Assembly: GCA_013816845.1 (NCBI GenBank)
Contig: JACDDU010000006.1
Coordinates: forward strand, 1-64,000
Direction of reading: 5' to 3'
Source: Gammaproteobacteria bacterium
GTDB lineage: Bacteria > Pseudomonadota > Gammaproteobacteria > DSM-16500
DNA length: 64,000 nt
Shown piece by piece: positions 1 to 8,824 of the stretch. The notes below the pieces were generated by a model. That model was given only the letters and a program-made list of their open reading frames with translations. It was not told where the DNA came from and made no database searches. Numbering within the stretch: the stretch's first letter is position 1; each line of letters begins with the position of its first letter. The translations under genes were made by a program, and so were the position numbers.

Positions 1-298
1 TCATCTATAGCGCGATACAAATATTTCCATTCACCTTTAACTCGAATGTATGTTTCATCAATATGCCAACGACTTGAATAACGCTTTTGATACCATTCAA
101 GTTTATTTTTTAGTAAAGGAGCATAGTGTTGAACCCAGCGATATAAAGTAGTGTGATCAATTGACAACCTACGCTCACTCATCATTTCCTCTAAATCACG
201 ATAACTGATCCCATATTTGCAGTACCAACGTACACATTGCAGGATAATTTCGCTTTGAAATGACGCCATTTAAACTCTGCTGGTTGCTTTGATCTCAT
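1..298 (-). pseudogene. IS6-family transposase, 5' part, frameshifted
   Basis: DDE transposase of the IS6/IS26 family, cut by the left window edge. The start codon at 296-298 gives MRSKQPAEFKWRHF, the usual N-terminus, but the expected continuation QSEIILQCVRWYCKYG lies in another frame. One base appears to be missing near 256, so the copy is probably dead unless it is rescued by frameshifting. The rest reads normally: SYRDLEEMMSER helix-turn-helix region, then WHIDETYIRVKGEWKYLYRA, which contains the first catalytic Asp. The remaining catalytic residues are outside the window. Confidence 0.85.
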
Positions 299-357
299 CG
301 TTATGCCTTACTTATAAATTTTCCGCAGGATACACTTATCGTTTTTGCAACAGAACC
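1..357 (-). mobile_element. IS6-family element, right end (left end outside window)
   Basis: The minus strand of 341-357 reads GGTTCTGTTGCAAAAAC, which matches the known IS6-family terminal repeat (GGTTCTGTTGCAAA type). About 60 bp inside it begins an IS6-type transposase reading out of the window to the left, which is the normal arrangement for this family. The element therefore ends at 357. It is inserted in the 3' part of the nitroreductase-like gene on its right. The other terminus and any 8-bp target duplication lie outside the window, so intactness cannot be judged. Confidence 0.85.
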
Positions 358-1878
358 AGGATGTTCGGGATGGCTCAACTGTAAATTTTTCTGGCCAAAT
401 AAGTGGCACCAGTTATTACGACTGATGATCATTTTTTCTGTTGGGATTCTTTGGGCTTGCGGTGGTTTTTCATTGGTCTGACTGTAACCATTGCGCGTCA
501 GCATCCATATAGGATTTTGTTGATTACTTTTTGGTCGGACATCTAAGTGTTCATCTTTGACTTTATCATTAAAGAGCTTGAATGCTTCTGGGTTTGTGAT
601 GACACTGCCAAAAGGATGGAGATAGACATCGTGTTTCGTCATTGTTAGCCACCACCGCGCCATCATGCGTCCTGCATTTAGCCAATCATCAACGTTATTA
701 AATGGACCCGAAAGCCATGCAACTGTCGCTGTGCCCGCCATACTATTCAAGTAGGACTTGTGCGCTAAATATGTAATGCCTGGAACGCGAAACATCCAAT
801 TCACATTTGCAAAAAGCCATAACGCTAAGGCTGATGAGTTCATTGCATAAGCTGCAAGCCCGTCAGCTTGTTTTTTGGCATCCGATTTGCTAAAGCGGAA
901 CCACCGTCTTAATTCATTACGAGTTTTGCCATGACTCATATCCGAATGCATGGCTTGTGCATTCAATTCGATAACCCAGTCCACCATACGGTAATCACTA
1001 GTATGTCCCATGGTATGACCGTACTGCTTGGCGACATGCGATAATTCATTGATCACTGTAGCTGCGACGGGTTTACCATTGTAAGGTAATCTTGACGTTC
1101 TGCGATCGATGATCAGTTGGGGATCCAATGTTTCAGCTTCGCTACTGTTACGGTTAACCATTTTTAGTGTGGCTAGTTTCTGCAAGCCATTCTTTTTTGG
1201 ATCCAGCGCAATGTTTTCAACGAGTTCTACTTCGACATCTTTACCTAATTTGGAAGCCGCAATACTCATCGTTTCAAAGAGAATACCAAAGCCCACGAAT
1301 ACATAGCTACCGTTGGGATTCGTGTTGGGTAACAACCGTTGCGGGTCATACATTAGGGTTGCTTGTTTTTCTGATTGGAGGTCAAACACCCATGGTTGCA
1401 TGTTGTGTGGCGAAGGAGCCCAGCGCGCAAATTCAATAATTTTATACCAATCTTGCTGATACAGTTTGGGATTGATCTGTAAATTATTCTGCTGCTTGAA
1501 TGACGTATCATTGACTTCTGTTTTATTTTTTATAAAAGATAATCCACTATGTAAACCGTGATATATCCCACCAAACAACTGATCGGTTAAAAAAAAAGGA
1601 AGTTTTAGTAGGTCTATCGTCAATGACAAGCCAATTGCAACAGTTGTCGCAATGGTTGTGATGCCAGCTGTGCCACCCACTGAAATGAGTGCCAACAAGT
1701 TGTCTAAAAGATTAAAAGTAAAGTGCCGATTAAAACCATTGATAGCAAGATTTTTCCAAGCGCTTTCCAGGTTGCTAACTGCGGAAGTAAACTGATCTGC
1801 AAACCAATTTTGTGCATCCCAGATGATATCGTGGACTGCACAGCTCGCCTGATGTAATTGATTGAAGAAATAGCTCAT
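301..1878 (-). CDS. Nitroreductase-like flavoprotein, C-terminus replaced by IS6 sequence
   Basis: 525-residue protein. Residues 1-135 have no family I recognise and include a hydrophobic stretch at about 60-97. Residues 140-480 resemble FMN-dependent nitroreductases of the Acg type, with the cofactor-region signature ARWAPSPHNMQPW at 151-163. Such enzymes use reduced flavin to reduce or oxidise small molecules; the substrate here is unknown. Its start ATG overlaps the stop of the upstream PaaK-like gene (ATGA, 1875-1878), so the two are translationally coupled and probably work on one pathway. The last 18 or so codons (357 down to 301) are inside the IS6 element, so the natural C-terminus has been lost. 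The conserved core is upstream of the insertion, so activity may survive. Confidence 0.75.
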   Translation of the reverse strand: MSYFFNQLHQASCAVHDIIWDAQNWFADQFTSAVSNLESAWKNLAINGFNRHFTFNLLDNLLALISVGGTAGITTIATTVAIGLSLTIDLLKLPFFLTDQLFGGIYHGLHSGLSFIKNKTEVNDTSFKQQNNLQINPKLYQQDWYKIIEFARWAPSPHNMQPWVFDLQSEKQATLMYDPQRLLPNTNPNGSYVFVGFGILFETMSIAASKLGKDVEVELVENIALDPKKNGLQKLATLKMVNRNSSEAETLDPQLIIDRRTSRLPYNGKPVAATVINELSHVAKQYGHTMGHTSDYRMVDWVIELNAQAMHSDMSHGKTRNELRRWFRFSKSDAKKQADGLAAYAMNSSALALWLFANVNWMFRVPGITYLAHKSYLNSMAGTATVAWLSGPFNNVDDWLNAGRMMARWWLTMTKHDVYLHPFGSVITNPEAFKLFNDKVKDEHLDVRPKSNQQNPIWMLTRNGYSQTNEKPPQAQRIPTEKMIISRNNWCHLFGQKNLQLSHPEHPGSVAKTISVSCGKFISKA

Positions 1879-4289
1879 GACGCATACCCTATTCTACGAG
1901 AGTAAGTTGGTTCATGTTGCGCTAAACTTACAGGTATTGTTTGGGGCAATTGAAATAATTGAGATGAATTTCTACGCGGTTGCTGTTGGTCTGTTTTATC
2001 GGCTGTCTTATGGTCGACATTGCCGTTTAACATTGCATTCAATAGGCTGCGAAACTCTTGCGTCATCTTAATGACAAATCGACAAGTTGCTTCTTGGTTT
2101 TTAGGAATTTGGGTCTCGTCAATGTTTTTTCCTTTCTTAAATACCAAGGCTTGTTTACGAAGACCATCGGCATCTTGGATAGGACTCATTTTTCTGGAAA
2201 AATATCTTAGACCAGGCAATTCAGTATCAGCAGGCATATTCCTAAGTTGATAAGCAAAATCTTGATTCGCCTTTGCCATTTGAATTAATATTTTTGCTAA
2301 AAATTCTTTTTGGGACTTTTTGTCGGGAATAGCAAGACCCTCTTTCAATTCAACCCAAATATCAAATTGCTCTTTTCCTTCGCCATCTTCGTAGCTATAA
2401 AATGCGTATTTCAAACACGCTTCATTTTTATCCTCAGCTGCAATAGCACGTTCTAAGTCAGTAAAGCCTACTTTTGCACCAGCATAATTCACTTCAGCAT
2501 CTCGACCCCAAACAAACAATAAAGGTAGATTAGATTTGGGTTTGAGATGATGAATGCCATATTTAAGCAAGAGCGCTTCAATGTCACTCACTGCATAGAC
2601 ACGACCTTTATCACCCAAGTCATAGCGCACACGTGGGGATGAACGATCATTGCGGTTGCACGTCAGCGTAAGTTCATCGTTCTCAAGTACTTCGATATGG
2701 TAATTAAAAGGATCGTAATGAAAGACCATAGGTAAGCCTTTATTTCTTCCATACAATTCTCGAGCAAGTCCTGGGTTTTTTTCAATTGATTTTCGTAGAC
2801 CCAATTCAAAGTCAGTTTCTACACCCAAGTTAATATCTAAGTCAGATGCACCATAGGAAGAATTCACGCACGCAAAGCCTCCTTGAAGGAGCTTGTCTCG
2901 CAACGCTTCTGAAATTGCCTGGCCACCCACAACTGCGCGAGCACAATATTTTTTAAAGTCGATTCCTTTATTTGCCGCGTAACTGATGAGGTCTTTTAAA
3001 AAAGGAGGATAACCCGCTACGAGGATTTGGGATCTTCGTGTACTGACTTCCAGAGCGAGCTTCTTTAGCGGAGAAAAGTATTTTTTAAAATCAGGAAAAC
3101 GATCAAATGTGAAATTTCCAAAATTTCCAAATGAAAATGAATGATCGACCATAGTTGCAAGAAGTGTCTTTACTCCTTCACGCTTACTTTCCAACTCTTT
3201 ATGGCCAGCTATAAATAATGTTGCAGCCCTCTCCACTTGAGCATTTTGGTAAGCGTAAATCAGCTCTAATTTATCGAGGATCTTTTCCATGTCCGGACCT
3301 GATGCAAAAACATTGCCATTGGATCGCATTAATTCATAAGTTGTCATACCCGTCGCCCACGGGCCGAATGCAAAAGCATTAATATATTCTAAAGGACGCG
3401 TTCCAACTTCAAATTCAGAGCTTCGTATTAAAGATTTTTTAACGACTTCAATCTCTTTATTACTGCGCACCCATGGCGTTGGTTTCCCGGTCGTTCCGGT
3501 TGAAGTGTCTGTTTTGTTTCGCTGCGGATAGCATCCGTTTTTATGGAGATCCCAATCATGAGTGGCATTTTTCTTAATGTAATTATCTTTTGAGGTAAGA
3601 GGGATATTCGCAAAAGTTGCATCTTTTTTAAGTGCTTGATGGGTTGCAAGATGCTGTTGATAGGCAGGGACTGTTGCTGCTGCTTGTTTAAAATGTCTTC
3701 GAGCCAAGAGCTCACTCGTTTCAAGTTGATCGGACTCTTTGCTTGCAAAGAAATAATAAAACACTTTTAAACGCGTTAGGCTGCTTATTGCATTTTGATA
3801 ACACCAGCCAAGAAATTTACCAGTCAAAGAATCAGAGAGTGTACTTTTCCAGTTGAATAAAAAACTTTTATTGTGCGTTCCGACATGCCGCAAAGATTGC
3901 TGACCTGAAATACCTTGTAAGGTGGCATAAGCTTCACCAGGATTATTTGGATCATTCATTTTCCATAAGCTATTTGTTAAACCCTCAACCAATTGTTCAT
4001 CGGTTTTGTCTTTAGTATCAAGCGCCGTGTTAAAAGCTTTTAGATATTTGATTAAGCTATTTCTATTAACATAAAATACATGTGGTGATTTTTTATTTTC
4101 GTCATTGATGACATCAAGATGTAATGCAATGGTTGTGCGAAAGAAACTTGAAAAACGGTTATGAAAATTAATACCAATTTTCCCCAATGCATCACGAGGG
4201 TTGATTGGTCCATTCATAAAAATGAAGCGCTTGCCATATTCAGCATTCGAATAAATTTTTACTGAAGTATTTATTTTATAAATAATCAT
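1875..4289 (-). CDS. PaaK-like adenylate-forming enzyme (phenylacetate-CoA ligase / F390 synthetase type)
   Basis: 804 residues, longer than the roughly 440 usual for PaaK. The adenylate-binding signature DTSTGTTGKP lies at about 261-270, followed by other family landmarks: VGGQAISEALRDKLLQGG, NSSYGASDLD and the late SSPRVRYDLGDKG motif. Such enzymes activate a carboxylate as acyl-AMP and pass it to CoA or another acceptor. Residues 1-190 are an extra N-terminal region and the last 60 residues are polar and Gln/Arg-rich, probably disordered; neither is recognised. The start is supported by GAGG seven bases before the ATG. It overlaps the nitroreductase-like gene by 4 nt, so an adenylation plus redox pair is likely. 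Substrate unknown; an export role cannot be excluded given the unusual tail. Confidence 0.75.
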   Translation of the reverse strand: MIIYKINTSVKIYSNAEYGKRFIFMNGPINPRDALGKIGINFHNRFSSFFRTTIALHLDVINDENKKSPHVFYVNRNSLIKYLKAFNTALDTKDKTDEQLVEGLTNSLWKMNDPNNPGEAYATLQGISGQQSLRHVGTHNKSFLFNWKSTLSDSLTGKFLGWCYQNAISSLTRLKVFYYFFASKESDQLETSELLARRHFKQAAATVPAYQQHLATHQALKKDATFANIPLTSKDNYIKKNATHDWDLHKNGCYPQRNKTDTSTGTTGKPTPWVRSNKEIEVVKKSLIRSSEFEVGTRPLEYINAFAFGPWATGMTTYELMRSNGNVFASGPDMEKILDKLELIYAYQNAQVERAATLFIAGHKELESKREGVKTLLATMVDHSFSFGNFGNFTFDRFPDFKKYFSPLKKLALEVSTRRSQILVAGYPPFLKDLISYAANKGIDFKKYCARAVVGGQAISEALRDKLLQGGFACVNSSYGASDLDINLGVETDFELGLRKSIEKNPGLARELYGRNKGLPMVFHYDPFNYHIEVLENDELTLTCNRNDRSSPRVRYDLGDKGRVYAVSDIEALLLKYGIHHLKPKSNLPLLFVWGRDAEVNYAGAKVGFTDLERAIAAEDKNEACLKYAFYSYEDGEGKEQFDIWVELKEGLAIPDKKSQKEFLAKILIQMAKANQDFAYQLRNMPADTELPGLRYFSRKMSPIQDADGLRKQALVFKKGKNIDETQIPKNQEATCRFVIKMTQEFRSLLNAMLNGNVDHKTADKTDQQQPRRNSSQLFQLPQTIPVSLAQHEPTYSRRIGYAS

Positions 4290-4764
4290 TATTCAACCTC
4301 ACGATCGGTAAGAATAGACATTGGAGGTCTGCAGCATTTTTTGATAGTCGGTCAATGGACACTTGTTCCAATGATCTATTGCAGTTGCAATCAGAGCGCT
4401 CAGCGTGGTTATTGAACTTTTAAAAGGGTTTTTGATCGCACAAAGTATGACATGATTTCGATAAATGTCCAGTATATATATTGATCATGTTTGAGGATAT
4501 GTATCTTTAGTGGGCAAATATTAACGATTTGATGGTCACGTCATAAGAATCTTAGGGTCAAATCGCGTATTGGTCCAACGTGTTAAAACAGGCTGAGGTG
4601 GATGTAAAATTAAAGAATGAGTGAACTATTGATGACTATAGATGAATTCTATCAGGTTAGAGTTGGACCAAGGCGCGATCATATCATTACCCACAAGTAG
4701 GTTATCTTGATTGACGTAAGAAAGCTTTTAGTCAACTAAGATCTACTCATATTCGAAATTTAGA
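4290..4764. other. Intergenic region upstream of the PaaK-like gene
   Basis: About 475 bp of AT-rich sequence between the divergent PaaK-like gene and the IS4 remnant. It must hold the promoter of the minus-strand operon, but I see no convincing -35/-10 pair. No ORF with coding character was found. Confidence 0.5.
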
Positions 4765-4806
4765 TTAAAATCCCGTCCTTTAGGCTTTTAAAGGACGGGA
4801 TTTTAA
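4765..4806. repeat. Perfect 18-bp inverted repeat abutting the IS4 transposase start codon
   Basis: TTAAAATCCCGTCCTTTA (4765-4782), a 6-nt loop, then its exact complement at 4789-4806. The transposase ATG begins on the last base of the stem (4806). Such hairpins in IS elements can block read-through transcription from outside or sequester the translation start. It could also act as a rho-independent terminator, because the right arm ends in a short T run. Confidence 0.8.
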
Positions 4807-5491
4807 TGGACTGGGTCATTCAAGAATTTGCTACACTATCGCTTGGAGATAAACGGTTAAAGGGGCGAGCTCAAAAGTGTTAATGCAATTAAGTAGAAAC
4901 GCAACAGATAGCATTCCCGCTGCTTGTGGTGGAGCAGCTGAAACAAAAGCAGCATATAGATTCTTCGATAATGATCAAGTTACCCCAGAAAAAATACAAA
5001 AGACACATTTTCAGGCGACATTAGCTCGAATGTCGGAACACCCAGTCATATTAATACCTTAAGATACAACTGTACTTAATTTTAGCAACCAATATGAACG
5101 AAAAGATACAGGGCCTACAACAAGAGATTCTACCAAAGGAATGCATTTACATTGTGCAGTAGCCGTAACGCCTGCGAAGGTTTGTTTGGGTGCTACATCA
5201 ATCAAACAATGGCATCGTGAAGAATTACAAAAGTTAACTAAAAATGAACGAAAGATAAAAAATTATTTAACTCCTATAGAAAATAAAGAAAGTTATCGTT
5301 GGTTAGAAAATTATAAATATGCCAATACGTATGCGGCTCAACTAACCAACACACTAATAGTTAGCATTGCCGATCGCGAAGGAGATATCTACGAAATTTA
5401 TCAGGAAGCAAATAAAATATTTTCTGATGAAGGAGCAAAAGCGCATTATTTAATTAGAGCTAAAACAAATAGAAGAATTTGCAACCAATGA
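4806..5491 (+). pseudogene. IS4-family transposase, N-terminal part, degraded
   Basis: Begins MDWVIQEFATLSLGDKRLKG, the typical N-terminus of IS4/Tn5-like transposases. It then loses one base near 4877 and continues in frame as LSRNATDSIPAACGG and AETKAAYRFFDNDQVTP. A nonsense TAA at 5060-5062 stands where Gln is expected just before DTTVLNF (first catalytic Asp). Beyond it the same frame carries SIADREGDIYEIY (second catalytic Asp). Similarity ends near 5490 after another frame break. The catalytic Glu and the whole C-terminal third are missing, so this copy is dead. A C-terminal fragment of the same kind of transposase sits at 11370-11698. Confidence 0.85.
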
Positions 5492-5639
5492 AAATTTTTT
5501 AAATCAATTTATCAACTGCGTTATACGATTATCTGCCACAGAATAAATGATTCGGAAAGCGCAGAAACGATTTCGAAATGGATAGGAACACATGATGCTG
5601 ACCTGCCCCGGGATTTTCAAACCCTGACCTTATTTTATT

Positions 5640-5963
5640 TTTTGCAACGGAGCCCTTAAATTCATGTTTGAGCCAAGCATGAAAATCTTTAAGGATGGGC
5701 TAGGCACTTTTTTGCCTTAAATGTTTACGAGTATCAAAATTATAATTTGCTTCACGCATTCTCGCTTCCAATTCATAAAGCGGCTTTAATCTCTCAATTG
5801 CTTCGAACGCTACGCCTTCTTTATTTTTTGAGATTTTAAAAACATCACAGAATTTGCGGCGAGCATGAGTCAAACAACCTAATCCAACAATATCTTTGCG
5901 ATCATGTAATTGTTTATACCCTTTATCAAAGCTTATAAGGGATATAAGTCGTAATAGCGGCAC
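5640..5963 (-). pseudogene. IS66-family transposase (TnpC) fragment
   Basis: The minus strand encodes KGYKQLHDRKDIVGLGCLTH followed by ARRKF, the characteristic IS66 transposase segment, and then KPLYELEARMREANYNF. A TAG at 5700-5702 interrupts the frame at a position where Trp is likely, and the same frame continues as PILKDFHAWLKHEFKGSVA before similarity is lost near 5640. Both ends are missing. It lies beside the broken IS4 copy, in a nest of IS debris. Confidence 0.8.
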
Positions 5964-6005
5964 GGGGTGTAATTGCTTTGAATATTCTGCTGTCTATTGA
6001 ATGCG

Positions 6006-6308
6006 CTAGTAATGGCATTTAGGACATGAAGTATGTCGCATTTGGTCATTATGCACAAAATATTTATGAAAAAAACCATGTCCATGTGATCTCTGAATAG
6101 GAAAACCAAAACCTGAATGACGTGCTAATCGATCCTTTTCATCTTCTTGATCTTTTAGATAAGAATGAGTAGCTGCACAAATTGCTAAAACGGGTATCGA
6201 TACCGGTGCAGTTAAAATGGTAGCAGTCCACATTGCTACTACTCTAGGCTCAACTTCTTTCTCGTCTCGAGAGAGTTCCACTTCTGGCCACCATCCAGCA
6301 ACGCTCAT
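6006..6308 (-). CDS. Small hypothetical protein with one possible membrane segment
   Basis: 100 residues. The ATG at 6306-6308 is chosen because GGAG lies eight bases upstream. A polar, acidic N-terminus (ELSRDEKEVEP) is followed by one hydrophobic segment (VVAMWTATILTAPVSIPVLA), then an acidic-basic stretch and a His-rich C-terminus ending in CPKCHY. The spaced His and Cys residues could bind a metal, but no family is recognised. The good ribosome binding site and intact frame among decayed neighbours suggest it is real. Confidence 0.5.
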   Translation of the reverse strand: MSVAGWWPEVELSRDEKEVEPRVVAMWTATILTAPVSIPVLAICAATHSYLKDQEDEKDRLARHSGFGFPIQRSHGHGFFHKYFVHNDQMRHTSCPKCHY

Positions 6309-6314
6309 AATCAA

Positions 6315-6999
6315 TTCTCCTTTATAAATAGTTATATTTATTTTACTTACACTTTAAAAAGTGATTTAAAGAGCTAAATTTCAGAAATCAGTTTAATTGA
6401 TACTGATTCTTCCGAATTCAAACTAAAATTTAAACAGGATATTTTTTGAATAATTTGTCATAAATATTTATATGATCTTCGCCAAAGATAAAAATGGTGT
6501 CACTCTTATTGCTTTATGAAAAGAATTATAGCATAAGACATTATGCGTTACACGCGTATTACGTAAAATTACATTATCTTATGTAGATTAATTGATCAAT
6601 TTACGGAAGAAAATTTATATCCATAAGCGGTATTATCGATAGTTACAACTCTTAGGGTGTTTATATTCGAACAAAAATTTTATAAGCACTTAACATCGAA
6701 TTGTCTATTTAGGAGGCTTATTGGCTTTATAATAAGCCCGTATTAAGAGCGTGATTACAAGCAAGAGGTATTAAAAGGTCAAACGAAACAAGGCAAAATA
6801 GGTTTTATTTAAAAAAACAATCAGACATCAACAGCAGAAATGACGTTAAGAGAAGCACCCAATAAGGGAACCGCAATAATGAAAAGAAATTCTAAAAATT
6901 TACTTAACTAACTATCCTGCCATGGCACTCCTCAAATTTTCTAAGGGGGCCATAGTTAATATGAGGTGGGGCCAATTTAACAATGCCGGTAACATAGTT
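6315..6999. other. Gene-poor stretch, decayed
   Basis: About 685 bp with stops in all frames. It contains a GGCTTATT...AATAAGCC inverted repeat near 6718-6741 and one copy of an 18-base sequence repeated at 20929-20946. No gene is supported. Confidence 0.4.
6632..6649 (+). repeat. 18-base repeat, copy 1 (ATTATCGATAGTTACAAC)
   Basis: Identical to 20929-20946, in the same orientation. Flanking bases differ after CTTAG. Both copies are in non-coding, decayed sequence, so this may be the terminus of a lost element or a chance AT-rich match. Confidence 0.4.
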
Positions 7000-7365
7000 T
7001 TACTTCCCAAGATATCCATTGGGTGTTCCTAACCCAGCAACGAAATCATAGCCTTGTAAAGTTGAAACCCATTGTTGCCCTCTAAAATATCATGCCAATA
7101 TGTATGAAAATTTTTTGCGCATTATTATAAATAAGAGCTAATTCTGCTTGGATTGGGCACGTCAATTTGCAGCATTAATGATACCCGCCATGAGGGGTGA
7201 AGCAAAACTTGTACCCGCATCTGCCAAGCATTGTAATTAGAATTAGTAGGGTAATCGGAGCAATATAGATAATAGGTATCGATATTTTTTTCGATTGTTG
7301 CAACGCCTGGTGAACCACGTTTCGCACCCACAATTTTATAGTATGTATCTCTTAAAAGATTTTAA
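7000..7365 (-). pseudogene. Subtilase/sedolisin-type serine protease, C-terminal remnant
   Basis: The minus strand preserves DAGTSFASPLMAGIINAA, the segment around the catalytic Ser of subtilisin-like (S8) and sedolisin-like (S53) proteases, and ends with GYDFVAGLGTPNGYLGK and a stop at 7000-7002, which is the usual end of the catalytic domain. Between and before these blocks the reading frame shifts several times: VGAKRGSPGVATIEKNIDTY is in one frame, the Ser motif in another and the C-terminus in a third. The Asp and His parts of the active site are absent. This is a dead remnant of a secreted protease gene whose 5' part is lost. Confidence 0.7.
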
Positions 7366-7394
7366 AAGTGTTTTATGTGAACGAAATTTAAATA

Positions 7395-8270
7395 TTACAA
7401 ATGTAATTTCCTTATTTGTTGTTCAATTACTTCAACATATTTTTTATCTTTTTTATTTGTTGAATCAAAGAATTTATGCCATTCCTTTGCTAAAGTATTG
7501 TAAACCTCTTTTGGTGTCTCATCCTTCAAGCATAGGTTACCTAAGTCTTTAGCTCTTTTATCTTTATTAGTCTCATGCTTTTGGTAACGCATGTGGAGAA
7601 ATCCGTTATCATAAGCCTTTTCTCTAATTAAAGTTTTATGATTCGAAAAGTCTTTTAAATTCGCAACAATCTCGCCATGCGTTTTAACTTGTTCATATGA
7701 TTTTGGCTCTTCATAAACTTTTGGTATTGTATGATGGGAAAAAATATATTGCATTGCCTTTGCTTGGAGCAAAAGCTTAGACATATCTGGATAAATAAAG
7801 TTTACTCTCGGATGATATCTTCTTAACTCTGAATTCGCCTGATTTACAATAAAATTACGCAGGTTGTTGTCGCGGATATTTGCTAAAGTATGTAAGGATT
7901 TTTGCTCAGTTGCTAAATGACCACCGGCTATGAGACCCTCTAAAAATCCCGCTTTAGTTGCATTTTTATTAAAATATAGATGTGAAGAATTAATAAAATC
8001 TTCGCCTGCATGAATCATGTTGAGATAGCCAAATCCTTTTGCTTTTTCCAGTTTTATCATCATTGGAGTTGTAAATTTCCAAAATCCCTTCTTCTGTTGA
8101 TAACCTATTTCCATTGTTGCACTGTCTACGATTTCATATAAATCAATAATGCTTTTTGCATTTTTTATTTTTTCATCGATTGTATTATAGAAAAATTTAT
8201 CCCAAGACGCGCTGCCATCATAATTTGGCTTTTCTTCTTTTAAAGTTGAATTTATTTTCCTGGTGTCCAT
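7395..8270 (-). CDS. Hypothetical protein, possible effector
   Basis: 291 residues from the ATG at 8268-8270, chosen over an ATG four codons earlier because GAG lies seven bases upstream of it. Soluble, Lys-rich and mostly helical in character, with a short Gly/His segment around KAGFLEGLIAGGHLATEQKS. No signal peptide, membrane segment or known domain is recognised. It is an intact frame in a decayed region, flanked by a protease remnant and a frameshifted gene, which suggests selection. The size, charge and context fit a translocated protein, but that is inference only. Confidence 0.6.
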   Translation of the reverse strand: MDTRKINSTLKEEKPNYDGSASWDKFFYNTIDEKIKNAKSIIDLYEIVDSATMEIGYQQKKGFWKFTTPMMIKLEKAKGFGYLNMIHAGEDFINSSHLYFNKNATKAGFLEGLIAGGHLATEQKSLHTLANIRDNNLRNFIVNQANSELRRYHPRVNFIYPDMSKLLLQAKAMQYIFSHHTIPKVYEEPKSYEQVKTHGEIVANLKDFSNHKTLIREKAYDNGFLHMRYQKHETNKDKRAKDLGNLCLKDETPKEVYNTLAKEWHKFFDSTNKKDKKYVEVIEQQIRKLHL

Positions 8271-8282
8271 AATTATTCTCAT

Positions 8283-8824
8283 TATTTTTATAGATTAAGT
8301 AAAAGTGGATTTTAGCTGAATATTTTTCATTTTACAAAACCAAACTGCAAGGTCATAGTCGGTGCTCCGAAGATGGATTTGGGCGTGATCAATCATCTAG
8401 CTCGAATGTTAATTGAAAAATATGGACGTATAGATCTGGAGTTTGCCAATTATACTAACCAAGAATCTTATCAAGATATGACTGTAACTATCCTTTAGTC
8501 AGTAAGTTAACTTTGCCGTTTTTGTCTGTTTTCGGTAAAGTTTTCTACGATTCGGTATCGATGCCAAACCCCATTTTCGGCAAAGTTTCACTATGAGGTG
8601 TAGCTACCGAAGTTTCGTCCTCCTGAAGATATTCCAGTTTTCCATCATATTAATTGTTACTTCTGACCAACCTCCTTGTTCAGTACTGTTTATCTTGGCG
8701 TTGTAACGACTTGTTTTATGACTCTTTTTACGGATCGTAATGTCGCTATCAGACTAGATATTTCTACGTGATCTGCACAGTAAGGTACGTTTCTAGGTGT
8801 AAAAGAATTTATTGGTTTATCTAA
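8283..8824. other. Gene-poor stretch with one 41-codon open frame
   Basis: About 540 bp. The plus strand at 8373-8498 reads MDLGVINHLARMLIEKYGRI then DLEFANYTNQESYQDMTV and a stop, which has protein-like composition but no recognisable family. It is open upstream without a start and may be the end of a lost gene. Near 8510-8545 there is an imperfect AACTTTGCCG/CGGTAAAGTT inverted repeat. Nothing else is supported. Confidence 0.35.

Noticed and set aside
1109-1439. Plus-strand open frames of 65 and 90 codons
   Set aside because: They are antisense shadows of the nitroreductase-like gene and have no ribosome binding site or protein-like composition.
3428-3748. 106-codon minus-strand frame
   Set aside because: It lies wholly within the PaaK-like gene in another frame; the PaaK motifs in the main frame are decisive.
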